Counted from the stretch's first letter, positions 17,326 to 26,049 are shown. The stretch: 64,000 nt of DNA from CAUZIZ01 sp965218775 (GCA_965218775.1 CBDCLS010000003.1:248001-312000), one strand, 5' to 3'. The notes: generated by a model from the sequence alone, not told the origin. Program-made: numbers and translations.

Positions 17326-17997
17326 TTACTCTTCGGCTGCGTTCTGCTCGATCCATGGGAAGTAGAAGACCTCTTTCCAGTCGAACTGGAAAGTCGGCAA
17401 GAGACTCGACATTGAAACCGCCTCAAGGACAAGCCTGTACTTCTTCACTAGCTCATCCAGTCCCTTGAGGCACTTGGTGAGATCATCAAATGTTGGAAGA
17501 TCCTGCCTCAGGCCGCGCTCATCGTAATGGGCAATTCTCCTATTCGTGTAGTGTTTAATCTGATCAGCCATCCGATCGAGCTGCTTGAGGTCTTGGTCGA
17601 TTCTCTTGGAGTCAAGCCGCTCGGCCCCAGGTCCCGCCAGACGATCAAATGTCCGATGTCCCATTTCTTTCATCCCGTCCTCATCACCATGAAGTCCGAC
17701 GAAGTATTCGCGCGAGACGATTTCAGGATGCTGTTGGAGTTCCTCCAGGATTCGTCTCAGTGAAACGCTGTTTTGGCCAGTCATGGTTTGCAGCCTCGCC
17801 GCGACCGCTGCAGAGTGCACAAACACTGAAGCCATCCACTCGTTGAAAAAACCAGGCGCTTGCTGAAGGCGATCGTTGTTTTCGATAACCTTCTGAACTT
17901 CCCAGAACACGTGCTCGTTGACCAGAACTTCTTGAACTTGCTTGTAGACAATCTCCATCCACTGAATAACTCGATTTCGTCTTTCCTTAGTGGTCAA
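17326..17997 (-). CDS. helical protein resembling HEPN/AbiU2-type
   Basis: A 223-residue, all-helical cytoplasmic protein. Features recalled from AbiU2-like HEPN proteins are REYFVGLHGDED (about 96), a long helical hairpin, and YTNRRIAHYDERG (about 148-160), which sits where the HEPN R-x(4-6)-H RNase motif should be. The Arg-His spacing here is short (RRIAH), so catalytic competence is doubtful. The C-terminus SSLLPTFQFDWKEVFYFPW also fits that group. Remnants of restriction and SIR2-like genes nearby suggest a defence neighbourhood, but this one gene gives no proof of such a role. Confidence 0.5.
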   Translation of the reverse strand: MTTKERRNRVIQWMEIVYKQVQEVLVNEHVFWEVQKVIENNDRLQQAPGFFNEWMASVFVHSAAVAARLQTMTGQNSVSLRRILEELQQHPEIVSREYFVGLHGDEDGMKEMGHRTFDRLAGPGAERLDSKRIDQDLKQLDRMADQIKHYTNRRIAHYDERGLRQDLPTFDDLTKCLKGLDELVKKYRLVLEAVSMSSLLPTFQFDWKEVFYFPWIEQNAAEE

Positions 17998-18116
17998 AGG
18001 TGTGACCCTCCGGTAAGGTGGTTGGACTCAGGGCGATACACGAGAGCCCCACTGTGCTTCCCCTCAGTTACCAATACCTATCTGGATCGTCAAGGGAGCG
18101 GGCATCGGCCTCAATG

Positions 18117-18513
18117 GGTTCTATTCCAACAAAGGTACGTAATGCGACATAGGGTCGCATGTAAGCCTTTCTGAACACGGAAATTTCGCCGCTTTCGCGA
18201 CTCCAGGTCCCCCAGGGCCGTTCAGGCTGCCAATTTTGGGGGTCGAATTCCCACCGTATCCTCAAGCTTCTCGGTCGTGGTTGTTGTCGCAATCCGCGAT
18301 ATCTTCTGGGACAGGTAGAGATAGTTCCAGCAAATGATGCTGTTCTTCACCAAGCGCCTGCAGGCCTCCGCGATTTCTTGCTCCTGCTTTTGAGGGGCAG
18401 TTCGCGACGCGACGCGAAAGGCCATGCCAGCAGCAGTTGGCCGCGAGCTGTGCCCTTCGACCAAAAGGTCCGAAGCCTAATGTCGCATTACGTACCTTTG
18501 TTGGAATAGAACC
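18117..18513 (-). mobile_element. 397-bp Tn3-derived miniature element (TIME-like), copy 1
   Basis: Perfect terminal inverted repeats of 34 bp begin GGTTCTATTCCAACAAAGGT. Inside, on the minus strand, is a remnant of the C-terminus of a Tn3-family TnpA: EIAEACRRLVKNSIICWNYL, then YLSQKI and EKLEDTVGIRPPK, with the part between deleted. This is the make-up of TIMEs (Tn3-derived inverted-repeat miniature elements), which can be mobilised in trans by a related TnpA. Copy 2 at 22616-23012 is identical and in the same orientation. No 5-bp target duplication flanks this copy. Confidence 0.82.
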
Positions 18514-19012
18514 GAAGACCGCTGACCACTTCGATTTTGAGGGGAGTGCAGTATGTATTCCCCTCGTCTCGTCGGCAGGACACGGCAAAGCAGACATCAA
18601 GCGAATCCACTTTCAAGAAGGCCAATTTGCCTTGGCCAGTACGATGTGTGCACTCTTTGTGAAGGACGAGCAGGTGATCAAGCCGCGCTATCTCCATATA
18701 TTCCTGAGTGCGATGTGCCAGGAGTTGTTGGTTTCCCTGATGTGTGGCGCAACGAACGTGACCATGAATAGTTCGCAGTTGGAGGATGTAATCGTCCCGG
18801 TGCCTGCACTGGCAATGCAAGAAGAGGTGATTGAGTCACATCTCATCGCCACCAAGGCGAGGGAGATGATAGCGGCTGCATCGGTACTCCGTGACTCATC
18901 ATCCGATAGCTCTGTGATACGACTTGCCGAGCACGTCATTACGGAGACGAGCGAACTACTGAGAAACGCAGCAAAGCGAGTACAGGTAACTGAGTTTATT
19001 CCGTCGACGTGA
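18514..19012 (+). pseudogene. 3' fragment of a type I restriction specificity gene (hsdS-like)
   Basis: About 165 codons resembling the second target-recognition half of a type I S subunit, the protein that selects the DNA site. FLSAMCQELLVSLMCGATNV then TMNSSQLEDVIVPVPALAMQ is the usual end of an S-subunit recognition domain, followed by a long helix (EEVIESHLIATKAREMIAAA). The coding part begins exactly at the right end of the miniature element, so the 5' half is lost. No hsdR or hsdM is present in the window. Confidence 0.72.
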
Positions 19013-19136
19013 GGGTGGATCGGAAGCAGGGCCTGCCCCCAGACTTTCGGTACAGCGGTAATGGTAGGGTTGTTTACCCGCGCCCGCATGGTCTTCTTTG
19101 GGGGATGGTGGGGCAGTTGAGACACCCAAGTATCGT

Positions 19137-19191
19137 GGGGAATAGCGACATTGTCGCGATGTCGCTATTTGTCGTGACGCGATGTCGTTAT
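19137..19191 (+). repeat. 55-bp direct repeat A (dyad-rich)
   Basis: Begins GGGGAATAGCGACATTGTCG and contains short dyads (GCGACA/TGTCGC) and GTCGTGACGCGATGTCG. A close copy in the same orientation lies at 22558-22612. The repeat overlaps the last codons of the recombinase gene by 4 bp. It could be a recombinase target or the end of an unknown element. Confidence 0.65.
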
Positions 19192-19778
19192 CGACTGGTT
19201 CGGCTATAGTTCGCCACGGTCTGGCGGGCGACCCCGAGCTGCTTGGCGATCTGACGCAGAGATTTCTTCTCCTGGTGCCGTAGTCGGCGAATTTCCTTCA
19301 CTATTTTTTCATCGAGTGGTCGTTGACCGAGGCGCTTGCCCTGGGCCTTAGCGTTTGCAAGGCCCGAGCGGACGCGATCGGAGATGTCAGACCGCTCAAG
19401 CTCCGCGAGCGCGGAGATGATCGTGAACAGCGCCTTGCCCATAGGGGCGGAGGTGTCTATCTGCTCGGTCAGCGAAATGAAATCAACGCCCAGGTGGTTG
19501 AACTCTTCGAGGGCGATGACGAGTTGCTTGGTTGAACGGGCGAAGCGATCAAATTTCCAGACCAGGACAATATCCACTTTGCGGGAGCGGACGTGACGCC
19601 AGAGCTGGTCAAGCTCGGGGCGTTGGTCTTTGGCTCCGCTGGCGTGGTCCACAAATTCATAGACAAGAGTGAGCCGACGCTGCTTGGCGTAGGCGCGAAG
19701 CTCCCGAAGTTGCATCTGGGGTTTTTGGTCGAGGGTTGAGACCCGGGCGTAAATGGCGACGCGTTTGTTCTTTGGCAT
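19188..19778 (-). CDS. serine recombinase (resolvase/invertase family)
   Basis: A 196-residue small serine recombinase. The N-terminal catalytic domain has the nucleophile Ser in IYARVSTLDQ (Ser14), the conserved KFDRFARS (about 73-80) and a long E helix (LFTIISALAELERSDISDRV). The C-terminus is a helix-turn-helix (EKKSLRQIAKQLGVARQTVA) that reads DNA. Such enzymes resolve cointegrates of Tn3-family transposons. A 28-bp crossover-like site lies 25 bp upstream. With the two Tn3-derived miniature elements around it, it is probably what is left of a Tn3-family transposon. Intact. Confidence 0.92.
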   Translation of the reverse strand: MPKNKRVAIYARVSTLDQKPQMQLRELRAYAKQRRLTLVYEFVDHASGAKDQRPELDQLWRHVRSRKVDIVLVWKFDRFARSTKQLVIALEEFNHLGVDFISLTEQIDTSAPMGKALFTIISALAELERSDISDRVRSGLANAKAQGKRLGQRPLDEKIVKEIRRLRHQEKKSLRQIAKQLGVARQTVANYSRTSR

Positions 19779-19800
19779 GGGGGTAATAGTAGGGAAGAGG

Positions 19801-19936
19801 GGTGTCTATCGAACTATAGTCTGGTAGACACCTTAAGCGTAGAAAAAAAACCCTAAAAAATCAAGGGTTTAGCGGGACGGTTTCAGGAGGGTTTGTTAGA
19901 CACCCTATTCTTGGGCGGGTGATGGTAGACAGATGT
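19801..19936. promoter_or_regulatory. res-like recombination site upstream of the resolvase
   Basis: Positions 19803-19830 form a 28-bp imperfect dyad that starts TGTCTATCG, has CTATAG in the centre and ends GGTAGACA. Length, TGTCY half-sites and central AT/TA match resolvase crossover site I. Further half-sites follow: TTAGACACC around 19896-19903 and TAGACAGATGTCA around 19925-19937, as expected for accessory subsites. The location directly upstream of the recombinase start also fits, and would place the gene under autoregulation. Confidence 0.7.
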
Positions 19937-19957
19937 CACTGAACGGGTCGTACCAGG

Positions 19958-20551
19958 TCAGAAATCTGAACCGAACGGCTCCCTCAACTCCAGTCTGTCC
20001 TCTTCGCCGGTGATTCTTCTGACTGGCTCACGTGCTGCGCTCGCGTTCGCGATTGCATCAGCGGTGTCAGAGTGGCCGCATTGACGTGCCAAACCCTCGG
20101 CATCGTCGCCGCCGATTGGGTGGATCCAGCTGGTATCCGCACCAGATTCTATGAGCATCACACACATTTGTGTATGGCCGTTCGAGGCGGCCCGGATGAG
20201 CGGCGTCCCCAACTGGCCGTCCAAGATATTTGGATCTCCCCCCTTACTAAGTAGCAACTCCACTGTGTCGATCCGACCGGAATCCGCAGCAGCACCCAAA
20301 GGAGATGTGTACGACCCGCCACACTTGTTCGGATTAGCCTCGTGATCGAGCATGATACGCACGACTGAGGTTAAACCCTTCTCGGCGGCAACCATCAACA
20401 GCGTGTTGTTGCTCGCGACGTCGCCGCCTCGGCCGTAGTTGCCATTCTTGTCGAAAGGGCAGTACAAAGCATTAACGTTGGCTCCAGTTTGACAGTATTG
20501 AAGGCAGTCGGCAGTGCCGCCGAGAGAGTCTCCGTCGGGAAGAGCAATCAA
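19958..20551 (-). CDS. ankyrin-repeat protein
   Basis: A 197-residue protein with about four ankyrin repeats: NTLLMVAAEKGLTSVVRIML, SPLGAAADSGRIDTVELLL, TPLIRAASNGHTQMCVMLIE and a degenerate last repeat (AEGLARQCGHSDTADAI), each with the TPL/A-x-G-H pattern. Ankyrin repeats bind other proteins. The start ATG at 20551 has no strong ribosome site, and the first repeat (residues 10-30) looks partial, so the N-terminus may be shortened. No signal peptide. Partner unknown. Confidence 0.82.
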   Translation of the reverse strand: MIALPDGDSLGGTADCLQYCQTGANVNALYCPFDKNGNYGRGGDVASNNTLLMVAAEKGLTSVVRIMLDHEANPNKCGGSYTSPLGAAADSGRIDTVELLLSKGGDPNILDGQLGTPLIRAASNGHTQMCVMLIESGADTSWIHPIGGDDAEGLARQCGHSDTADAIANASAAREPVRRITGEEDRLELREPFGSDF

Positions 20552-20868
20552 TTAGATCGCGAAGGCGGACTGTCGCGGGATGTTTGTACCTGCTTTCATA
20601 CGTGAATTCCATAGAATCTACCCTCGCTGAGTGGGGTTGCCCGCAGGCGTTCCTCGCGTCACCGAAATATTATCGCCTCTGCCACGGATCCGCAATGCGG
20701 ACCGGGGGATATAGAGGGGACAGGACCGAGGGACAACAGCTCGGCGTGTGCTTCTCTTCGGGGACGCTCCGCAGTCTCAATGATCATGTCGTCTTCAGCA
20801 TAGAAAGACGACAGACCCCCGAAATCCGTGGATTTGAGGGGGTGCTAGAGGTCTTGCCGGTCGGCCCC

Positions 20869-21699
20869 CTATTCTGGCAATCGGTGGCTCGAGAAGAAGC
20901 TGGCCAGGCGCTCAGCCGCGCCCTTGGGATTCGTCTGGAGCATGGCATGGGTCGCGTTGGGCAAAACGAAGTTCTCCGCCTGCGGTAGCCACGTACCGAC
21001 GGTTTCGTAGATCTCCCGGAAATAAGACCTGGTAGCGGACCCCATCACGTTGAGTGTGGGCTGCGTGATGCGAGCGGCCTCGTCAGGCCCAAAGGTCCAC
21101 GCTGGGTATGCTGGAAAATCAGCCTGAAAGAGAGTGTCTGCGTCCGCCACCAAACGTTCAAAGTACCCGGGCGGCAAAGTCTGATCGAACATGTTGCGGT
21201 AATCAGATCCGGCTACTTCCTGGCCAAAGGTGTCGACCGCCGCAACTTTGTCTCCTGACTCGTACGAGGATACGGCCTTTGCCGCTACGGCGCCGAACTC
21301 CGCGGACTTGAAAACCACAAAAAGAAGTGCTGGTTCGAGCAGGGCAATGGAATGCACCATCTCAGGAGCGTCCAACGCAACCTGTAAGGCTACGACACCG
21401 CCGCCGGACTGACCGGCGAAGTGTGCCCGTCCGATTCCCAGGTGTCGAAGAAGCGCCTGACAGTCAGCTGACTGAAGTTCGAGACTGACCGGCGTCTCTG
21501 GGCATTCGCTCTCGCCCCAGCCCCGTCGATGGTAGTGTATTAGACGATAAGAGTCGGTGAGGGCGGGCTCTTCGAGCACCGCAAAACATTCGTCTCCCAT
21601 GGCGCCGTGAATGAACACAATGGGTTCTCCCGCACCGCGATCCAGGATCTCCAGCTTCACGCCATTGATTTCGGTCGGTTGCATGGCTGGCAAGTTCAT
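20869..21699 (-). CDS. alpha/beta-fold hydrolase
   Basis: A 276-residue hydrolase. The oxyanion loop is FIHGAMGDE (about residues 29-37), the nucleophile elbow is GQSGGG (Ser about 98; G-x-S-x-G), the acid is expected after PTLNVMGS, and the catalytic His is in LPNATHAMLQTNP (about 254). This is the common haloperoxidase/esterase-like layout, and the substrate cannot be told. The gene lies inside the island bracketed by the two miniature elements. A good AGGAGGTAGAG ribosome site precedes the start at 21699. Confidence 0.88.
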   Translation of the reverse strand: MNLPAMQPTEINGVKLEILDRGAGEPIVFIHGAMGDECFAVLEEPALTDSYRLIHYHRRGWGESECPETPVSLELQSADCQALLRHLGIGRAHFAGQSGGGVVALQVALDAPEMVHSIALLEPALLFVVFKSAEFGAVAAKAVSSYESGDKVAAVDTFGQEVAGSDYRNMFDQTLPPGYFERLVADADTLFQADFPAYPAWTFGPDEAARITQPTLNVMGSATRSYFREIYETVGTWLPQAENFVLPNATHAMLQTNPKGAAERLASFFSSHRLPE

Positions 21700-22068
21700 C
21701 TCTCTACCTCCTTGTACTTTGTCAAGTGCTCCCCACCTTTTTACGTCCGCCTAACGACCAAGGCTGCCCGCGGCCGCCGAAGTAATCATGAAACCTGGAA
21801 AATGAGCGCGGCGGCCCGATCAGGTGCAGCGCCTGTGGTGTCTTCGCAAGAATGGGGTATTGGTCGTCCATTCTGCGGTGAGACGGGGCTTGTGTCAAAT
21901 TGGTCACCGGGTCACCGGTATCCGCGTGGCTGCTGATGTCGCTTTCTTGGACGAAAGGCGACAAGCCTTAAAAGGGTAGCTACCAGATTCACTCTTCCCT
22001 CGTCCGGGTTCCAGGTGGCCCTATGACAGCTTCCTTGTCACTGGGCCAGGTTAGCGAGGGGTGTGGTA

Positions 22069-22378
22069 TTACTCGGTGGCCTCTGATTCTTCTTGCGGAG
22101 TTGTGCCCCCGCCACGAAGCGAAGTGATCGAAGCAATCAGGGCCCCTAGAGCGATTTTGGAGAAGTCCGTAAAGTGTTCGAGCAGAGTCGTGGAGGTTGT
22201 CCATCTGTTGAGTTGCAAGTGTGTTCTCAGCGCTGGTGACTGCAGACGCCTGTGTGTCCAGGTATAGACCGCCACCAAAAAATGCAAGCACCATAATCAC
22301 CAACAGCCGAAAGTGCCACGGGACATCAGCGGCAAAAAAGTAGTTGACAATCCTCAGAAGAATTTTTGATCCGTTCAT
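22069..22378 (-). pseudogene. frameshifted small membrane protein
   Basis: The minus strand begins an uninterrupted frame at 22378 with a clear membrane helix (FRLLVIMVLAFFGGGLYLDT) and a helical stretch to TLATQQMDNL. From there the sensible continuation is in another frame: TTLLEHFTDFSKIALGALIA then SITSLRGGG and a stop at 22069. Together they make a two-helix protein of about 100 residues with one frameshift near 22190. Family not recognised. Confidence 0.5.
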
Positions 22379-22413
22379 AAGCTTCTTCCCCGAGGTATGA
22401 GGGTAGCATACTC

Positions 22414-22435
22414 AGGGTAGCGACCAGATTGGTGT
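22414..22435 (+). repeat. partial copy of the 38-bp repeat
   Basis: GGGTAGCGACCAGATTGGTG followed by TA is the inverse of the end of the repeats at 7583 and 12133. A weaker relative (GGGTAGCTACCAGATT) lies at 21973-21988 in the same orientation. Confidence 0.55.
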
Positions 22436-22557
22436 AAAAATGTACGCTAAGGGGGGCTAGCCCGGTAAACTACGTAGACTTCGGCATTTGGCGAATGGTA
22501 GACGTTACGCCGACGATTGATCGGCGCTTGTGGGGCGTTTGGTGAGGCGGTTTTTGA

Positions 22558-22612
22558 GGGGATAGCGACAGGTGTCGCGATGTCGCGATTTGTCGTGACG
22601 CGATGTCGCTAT
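22558..22612 (+). repeat. 55-bp direct repeat B
   Basis: Near-copy of repeat A at 19137-19191, same orientation, starting GGGGATAGCGACAGGTGTCG. It ends 3 bp before the second miniature element. Together, A and B bracket the recombinase, ankyrin, hydrolase and small membrane genes. Confidence 0.65.
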
Positions 22613-22615
22613 AAA

Positions 22616-23012
22616 GGTTCTATTCCAACAAAGGTACGTAATGCGACATAGGGTCGCATGTAAGCCTTTCTGAACACGGAAATTTCGCCGCTTTCGCGAC
22701 TCCAGGTCCCCCAGGGCCGTTCAGGCTGCCAATTTTGGGGGTCGAATTCCCACCGTATCCTCAAGCTTCTCGGTCGTGGTTGTTGTCGCAATCCGCGATA
22801 TCTTCTGGGACAGGTAGAGATAGTTCCAGCAAATGATGCTGTTCTTCACCAAGCGCCTGCAGGCCTCCGCGATTTCTTGCTCCTGCTTTTGAGGGGCAGT
22901 TCGCGACGCGACGCGAAAGGCCATGCCAGCAGCAGTTGGCCGCGAGCTGTGCCCTTCGACCAAAAGGTCCGAAGCCTAATGTCGCATTACGTACCTTTGT
23001 TGGAATAGAACC
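22616..23012 (-). mobile_element. 397-bp Tn3-derived miniature element (TIME-like), copy 2
   Basis: Identical to copy 1 at 18117-18513, in the same orientation, with the same 34-bp perfect terminal repeats and TnpA remnant. Left flank ends CTATAAA and right flank begins CATGT, so no 5-bp target duplication is visible. The two copies enclose 4.1 kb. Confidence 0.82.
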
Positions 23013-23082
23013 CATGTTGGTAACTGGGATAGTATGCTGACCAGTATATTTATTGGTTAGGTACCCAAAGCTATCCGCGACG

Positions 23083-23520
23083 ATGACTTGGGAAATCACA
23101 CACTCCGTCGTTGCCAAGGCCAATCGTCAAACTGCCTGGGACTTCTACGCGAACGTCGATAACTGGGTTCGCTTCGAGGGTGGTGCGGTCGAATCGATCA
23201 CCCTCGACGGCCCCTTCCAAGCTGGCACAAAGGGTGCCACCAAGATGCCGGGCCAGGCTCCGACGCATTGGCGATTGATCGAAGTTGAGCCTCCAGGACG
23301 GGTCGTGATCCAGATGGAGTTGACCGACGCAGTAGTGCGCGTTGTTTGGACGTTTGACGAGTTGCCGGGGGATTGCACGCGGCTAACTCAGCACATGGCA
23401 CTGGAGGGTCCAGGTGCCGAGGCGTATGTGGCAGTCATGGAAGAGAATTTCGCACGGAATATTGGTAAGGGCATGGAAAGGATGGCGGAGGAGATCGCGA
23501 GATACTCGGTTGGTCAGTAA
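23083..23520 (+). CDS. SRPBCC-family (START-like) protein
   Basis: A 145-residue protein with the helix-grip layout of SRPBCC proteins: N-terminal TWEITHSVVAKANRQTAWDF, central LDGPFQAGTKGATKMPGQAP, and a C-terminal long helix (AVMEENFARNIGKGMERMAE). These form a hydrophobic pocket and bind or modify lipids or aromatic compounds; many are annotated as polyketide cyclase/dehydrase. The ATG at 23083 best fits the family start, a TTG at 23053 being in frame further up. It begins 71 bp after the second miniature element. Substrate unknown. Confidence 0.82.
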   Translation: MTWEITHSVVAKANRQTAWDFYANVDNWVRFEGGAVESITLDGPFQAGTKGATKMPGQAPTHWRLIEVEPPGRVVIQMELTDAVVRVVWTFDELPGDCTRLTQHMALEGPGAEAYVAVMEENFARNIGKGMERMAEEIARYSVGQ

Positions 23521-23693
23521 CCTGAATGGCCGATAGCACCCCCACGGCGCCTAGCCATTCGTTGAACCGGAGCGGCTGCTTTTCCGGGGATTCAACGGTT
23601 AGACTGCTGTAACGGTTTTCGGTCATTCGGGCCGGGCACTGATGGTCCGCCGCCCGGTTAACTTTATCGTTATCCGTTGATGGGATTCAATCG

Positions 23694-24065
23694 ATGAACT
23701 CGGACGCGGCCCCATTCTTGACGGCCAAGTGGCGTCACTTGGCGATGCTGAACTACGAGATCGACCCCAAGGTCCTGCAGCCACTTGTACCGGCTGGAAC
23801 GGAGTTAGATGACTGGCGCGGGCGAACCTTTGTTAGTGTCGCTGGATTCCTGTTCCTGGATACGCGTGTGTGGGGCACGACGATCCCTTATCACCGCAAC
23901 TTTGAGGAGGTGAATCTGCGCTTCTATGTGCGACGAAAGGCCAGTGATGGATGGCGGCGTGCTGTCGTCTTCGTCAAGGAGCTTTTCTTGGTACTCTCGT
24001 GGGGAGTGCTGGATAGGGGACAAGGACAGGTGAAGGTGACGAATGTCCAGCGATTCAGGAGATAG
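23694..24065 (+). pseudogene. truncated YqjF-like (DUF2071) gene
   Basis: The first 97 or so residues match YqjF/DUF2071 proteins closely: FLTAKWRHLAMLNYEIDPKV, LVPAGTELDDW, VAGFLFLDTRV and FEEVNLRFYVRR with VVFVKE. After VVFVKE the sequence diverges at once (LFLVLSWGVLDRG) and stops at 24065, whereas intact family members have roughly 230-250 residues. The following PDZ gene begins inside this frame at 24043, so a recombination at about 23985 replaced the 3' half. Confidence 0.75.
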
Positions 24066-25386
24066 TTTCAATATTCCCGTTTTGTGTTGGCTTGCAATTG
24101 CCATCCTGGCAGTGCTTGCCTTGGGACGAGTGGCTAAGGGGAGTGAAGGCGAAGACTGTCACGCACCTGAGTATTTCGGGATTTGTGACCCGTTTGTACC
24201 GGGAACAGTGATCAGGGTAACCGACTACGAGCCCTTTATCGTAATCAGCCCTTGGCCCGATAGTCCTGCAGAAAGGGCTGGGATCTGTCCCGATGATGAG
24301 ATTGTAGCCATTAACGGGGTGTCGGCGATCGAGAACACCGTTCAGCGAATGCTCAGGGAGCTTGTTAGCGAACTACCTATGTCGGTTGTTCTCCAAGTTC
24401 GGCGAGGAGAGCGGGAAATGGAGTTGTCCGTTCCGCGCGTTCGGGAGTCTACTCTTGCCTATCTGAGCCGACAAAAGTTCCTCAGGAATCGACTCGTTCC
24501 TCTTGAGCAAACGCTAGAAGGCCTACATCAACTTGAGGAGTTTGTTCGCCGCGAACTCGCCCAATCAGGCTTGAAAGAAGTAGGCACAGTTCTCTGCCCC
24601 ATGGATACGCCGGAGGATCGAGCCATGGAGTTTTCCAAATTTCTCCGGGAAATCGTGTTTACGCCGAGGCTCCCTGGCGGTCCTGCGAAGCTCAGGGAGC
24701 TGACCACACCCATGGCCAGGGATCCGGATGGCTACGCACCAGGCTTCAGGGCTCTGATGCTCAAGAAGCCAGATGAGGTACGAGTCTATGGCGTGCTACC
24801 GGATTCCCCGGCTCATCGTGCCGGCTTGTGGGTCGGAGACGAAGTACTGGAGATCAACGCACATCCAATTCCTGCTTCGTCTGAGGAGTTGGAGAACTTG
24901 CTCTTCGAGCCGAATAAGTTTCGTTCCGTGTCGATCAAGGTAAGGCGGAACTCTTCCGTACGCACTCTCAAGTTCAACACACAGATAGCGCAGGAATTCG
25001 CTCATCCCGAAAGGGCCAAAATCCTCCCAGAGGGGACGCCATCAAAGCAAGACCATTTTCTCGGGCTTCATCTCAGGTATAGCCACAAGCTGCAGGAAGC
25101 CGTTGTTGAGCGCGTCGCATATCCGTCACCAGCATTCGAGGAAGGAGTTCATGTGGGAGATCTGATCCTGGCCATGAACGGGGTCCCGATCGACCAACTG
25201 GAGCCACAGCGCATCGAGGCCCTGCTTAGACCAAGTTCCGCCCCGAAGAGCACACTGCGTGTCCTCCGGGCAGGCCACAAGCTCTCTTTCCAACTGATTC
25301 CCATAAAGCGCGGAGAAGCACTTGCCACAATTGGCTGGAAGTGGACCAAGCATGGTCCTACTCCCGAACATTGTCCTGGGCAGTGA
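24043..25386 (+). CDS. secreted or membrane-anchored protein with three PDZ domains
   Basis: A 447-residue protein with one N-terminal hydrophobic segment (PVLCWLAIAILAVLALG, about 12-28) that is a signal peptide or anchor, then three PDZ-type modules. PDZ1 is about 70-130 (SPAERAGICPDDEIVAINGV), PDZ2 about 245-310 (SPAHRAGLWVGDEVLEINAH) and PDZ3 about 345-425 (SPAFEEGVHVGDLILAMNGV). PDZ modules hold C-terminal peptides and often regulate proteases, but no protease domain is present. The start codon lies inside the truncated YqjF frame and lacks a clear ribosome site, so expression may depend on a fused upstream context. Function otherwise unknown. Confidence 0.78.
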   Translation: MSSDSGDSFNIPVLCWLAIAILAVLALGRVAKGSEGEDCHAPEYFGICDPFVPGTVIRVTDYEPFIVISPWPDSPAERAGICPDDEIVAINGVSAIENTVQRMLRELVSELPMSVVLQVRRGEREMELSVPRVRESTLAYLSRQKFLRNRLVPLEQTLEGLHQLEEFVRRELAQSGLKEVGTVLCPMDTPEDRAMEFSKFLREIVFTPRLPGGPAKLRELTTPMARDPDGYAPGFRALMLKKPDEVRVYGVLPDSPAHRAGLWVGDEVLEINAHPIPASSEELENLLFEPNKFRSVSIKVRRNSSVRTLKFNTQIAQEFAHPERAKILPEGTPSKQDHFLGLHLRYSHKLQEAVVERVAYPSPAFEEGVHVGDLILAMNGVPIDQLEPQRIEALLRPSSAPKSTLRVLRAGHKLSFQLIPIKRGEALATIGWKWTKHGPTPEHCPGQ

Positions 25387-25398
25387 GTAAGAGCGTTT

Positions 25399-25749
25399 TC
25401 AGTCCTTCGGCTGTGGCTTGAGGATGGGGGATCGTTGCACGAGGTCTCGGTACGGCTTGAACCACGTGCGGAACTCTTTGGTGAGCCGTGCTGTGTCCTG
25501 CCAGCACCGGGTTCGTTCATGTCGGCTCTCCCCACTGAGCGCGTTGAGTCTCCTTTCCAAGCTGAAGCGTCGCTCTTCGACCAAGGGGTTCGTGTTGGCA
25601 CTCCAGACTTGGAGCGAAAGCACCCGCCATCTTAGGTCAAGGTGTTCGCGAGCAAGACCGCCCAGGACGACTTGTGAACCTTGGACGTCCTGCATAATTT
25701 GACAGGCGCTTGGCCTTTGACACATCCCATAGCGCCTGTACCCTTTCAA
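25399..25749 (-). CDS. hypothetical protein, weakly supported
   Basis: A 116-residue frame rich in Arg, Leu and Gln with helical pattern (RRFSLERRLNALSGESRHER) and no recognised family. It converges on the PDZ gene with a 12-bp gap. The composition is protein-like, but the start lacks a good ribosome site and there is no outside support. It could equally be the remnant of a longer gene. Confidence 0.3.
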   Translation of the reverse strand: MKGYRRYGMCQRPSACQIMQDVQGSQVVLGGLAREHLDLRWRVLSLQVWSANTNPLVEERRFSLERRLNALSGESRHERTRCWQDTARLTKEFRTWFKPYRDLVQRSPILKPQPKD

Positions 25750-25910
25750 GTCGATCTTTCAAGCCGACGCTCCTGGTGATTTACGGTCCTTCCCGCCGAG
25801 GTCTCTCGGCGTCGCCTAAGCGCGTGAACCCGCGGTGAGGGTCCGCTTGAGGTCGATTTCTGCCGATCAGAAATTTGAATTCACTCTGAACTGAACGACC
25901 GCTTTCGCCT

Positions 25911-26049
25911 GAGGCTGTGTGAAAAGTCCAAAACCTCTTTGATTTAGGGGTCTCTTTACCCTTCCTACGACGGAGATCGTGGCTTACACGCGATCCTATG
26001 AAGTCAAAATTTCAAATCCGAAATCATGAATGACTTTTCACACAGCCTC
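25911..26049. mobile_element. 139-bp MITE, copy 1
   Basis: Perfect 18-bp terminal inverted repeats GAGGCTGTGTGAAAAGTC (25911-25928; inverse at 26032-26049), flanked by a 4-bp direct repeat GCCT (25907-25910 and 26050-26053). It encodes nothing. The end sequence is of the kind seen in IS5/IS1182-type elements (inference). It sits in the loop of the palindromic repeat ACCGCTTTCGCCTAAAAGCG. Copy 2 at 36835-36973 is identical. Confidence 0.88.
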
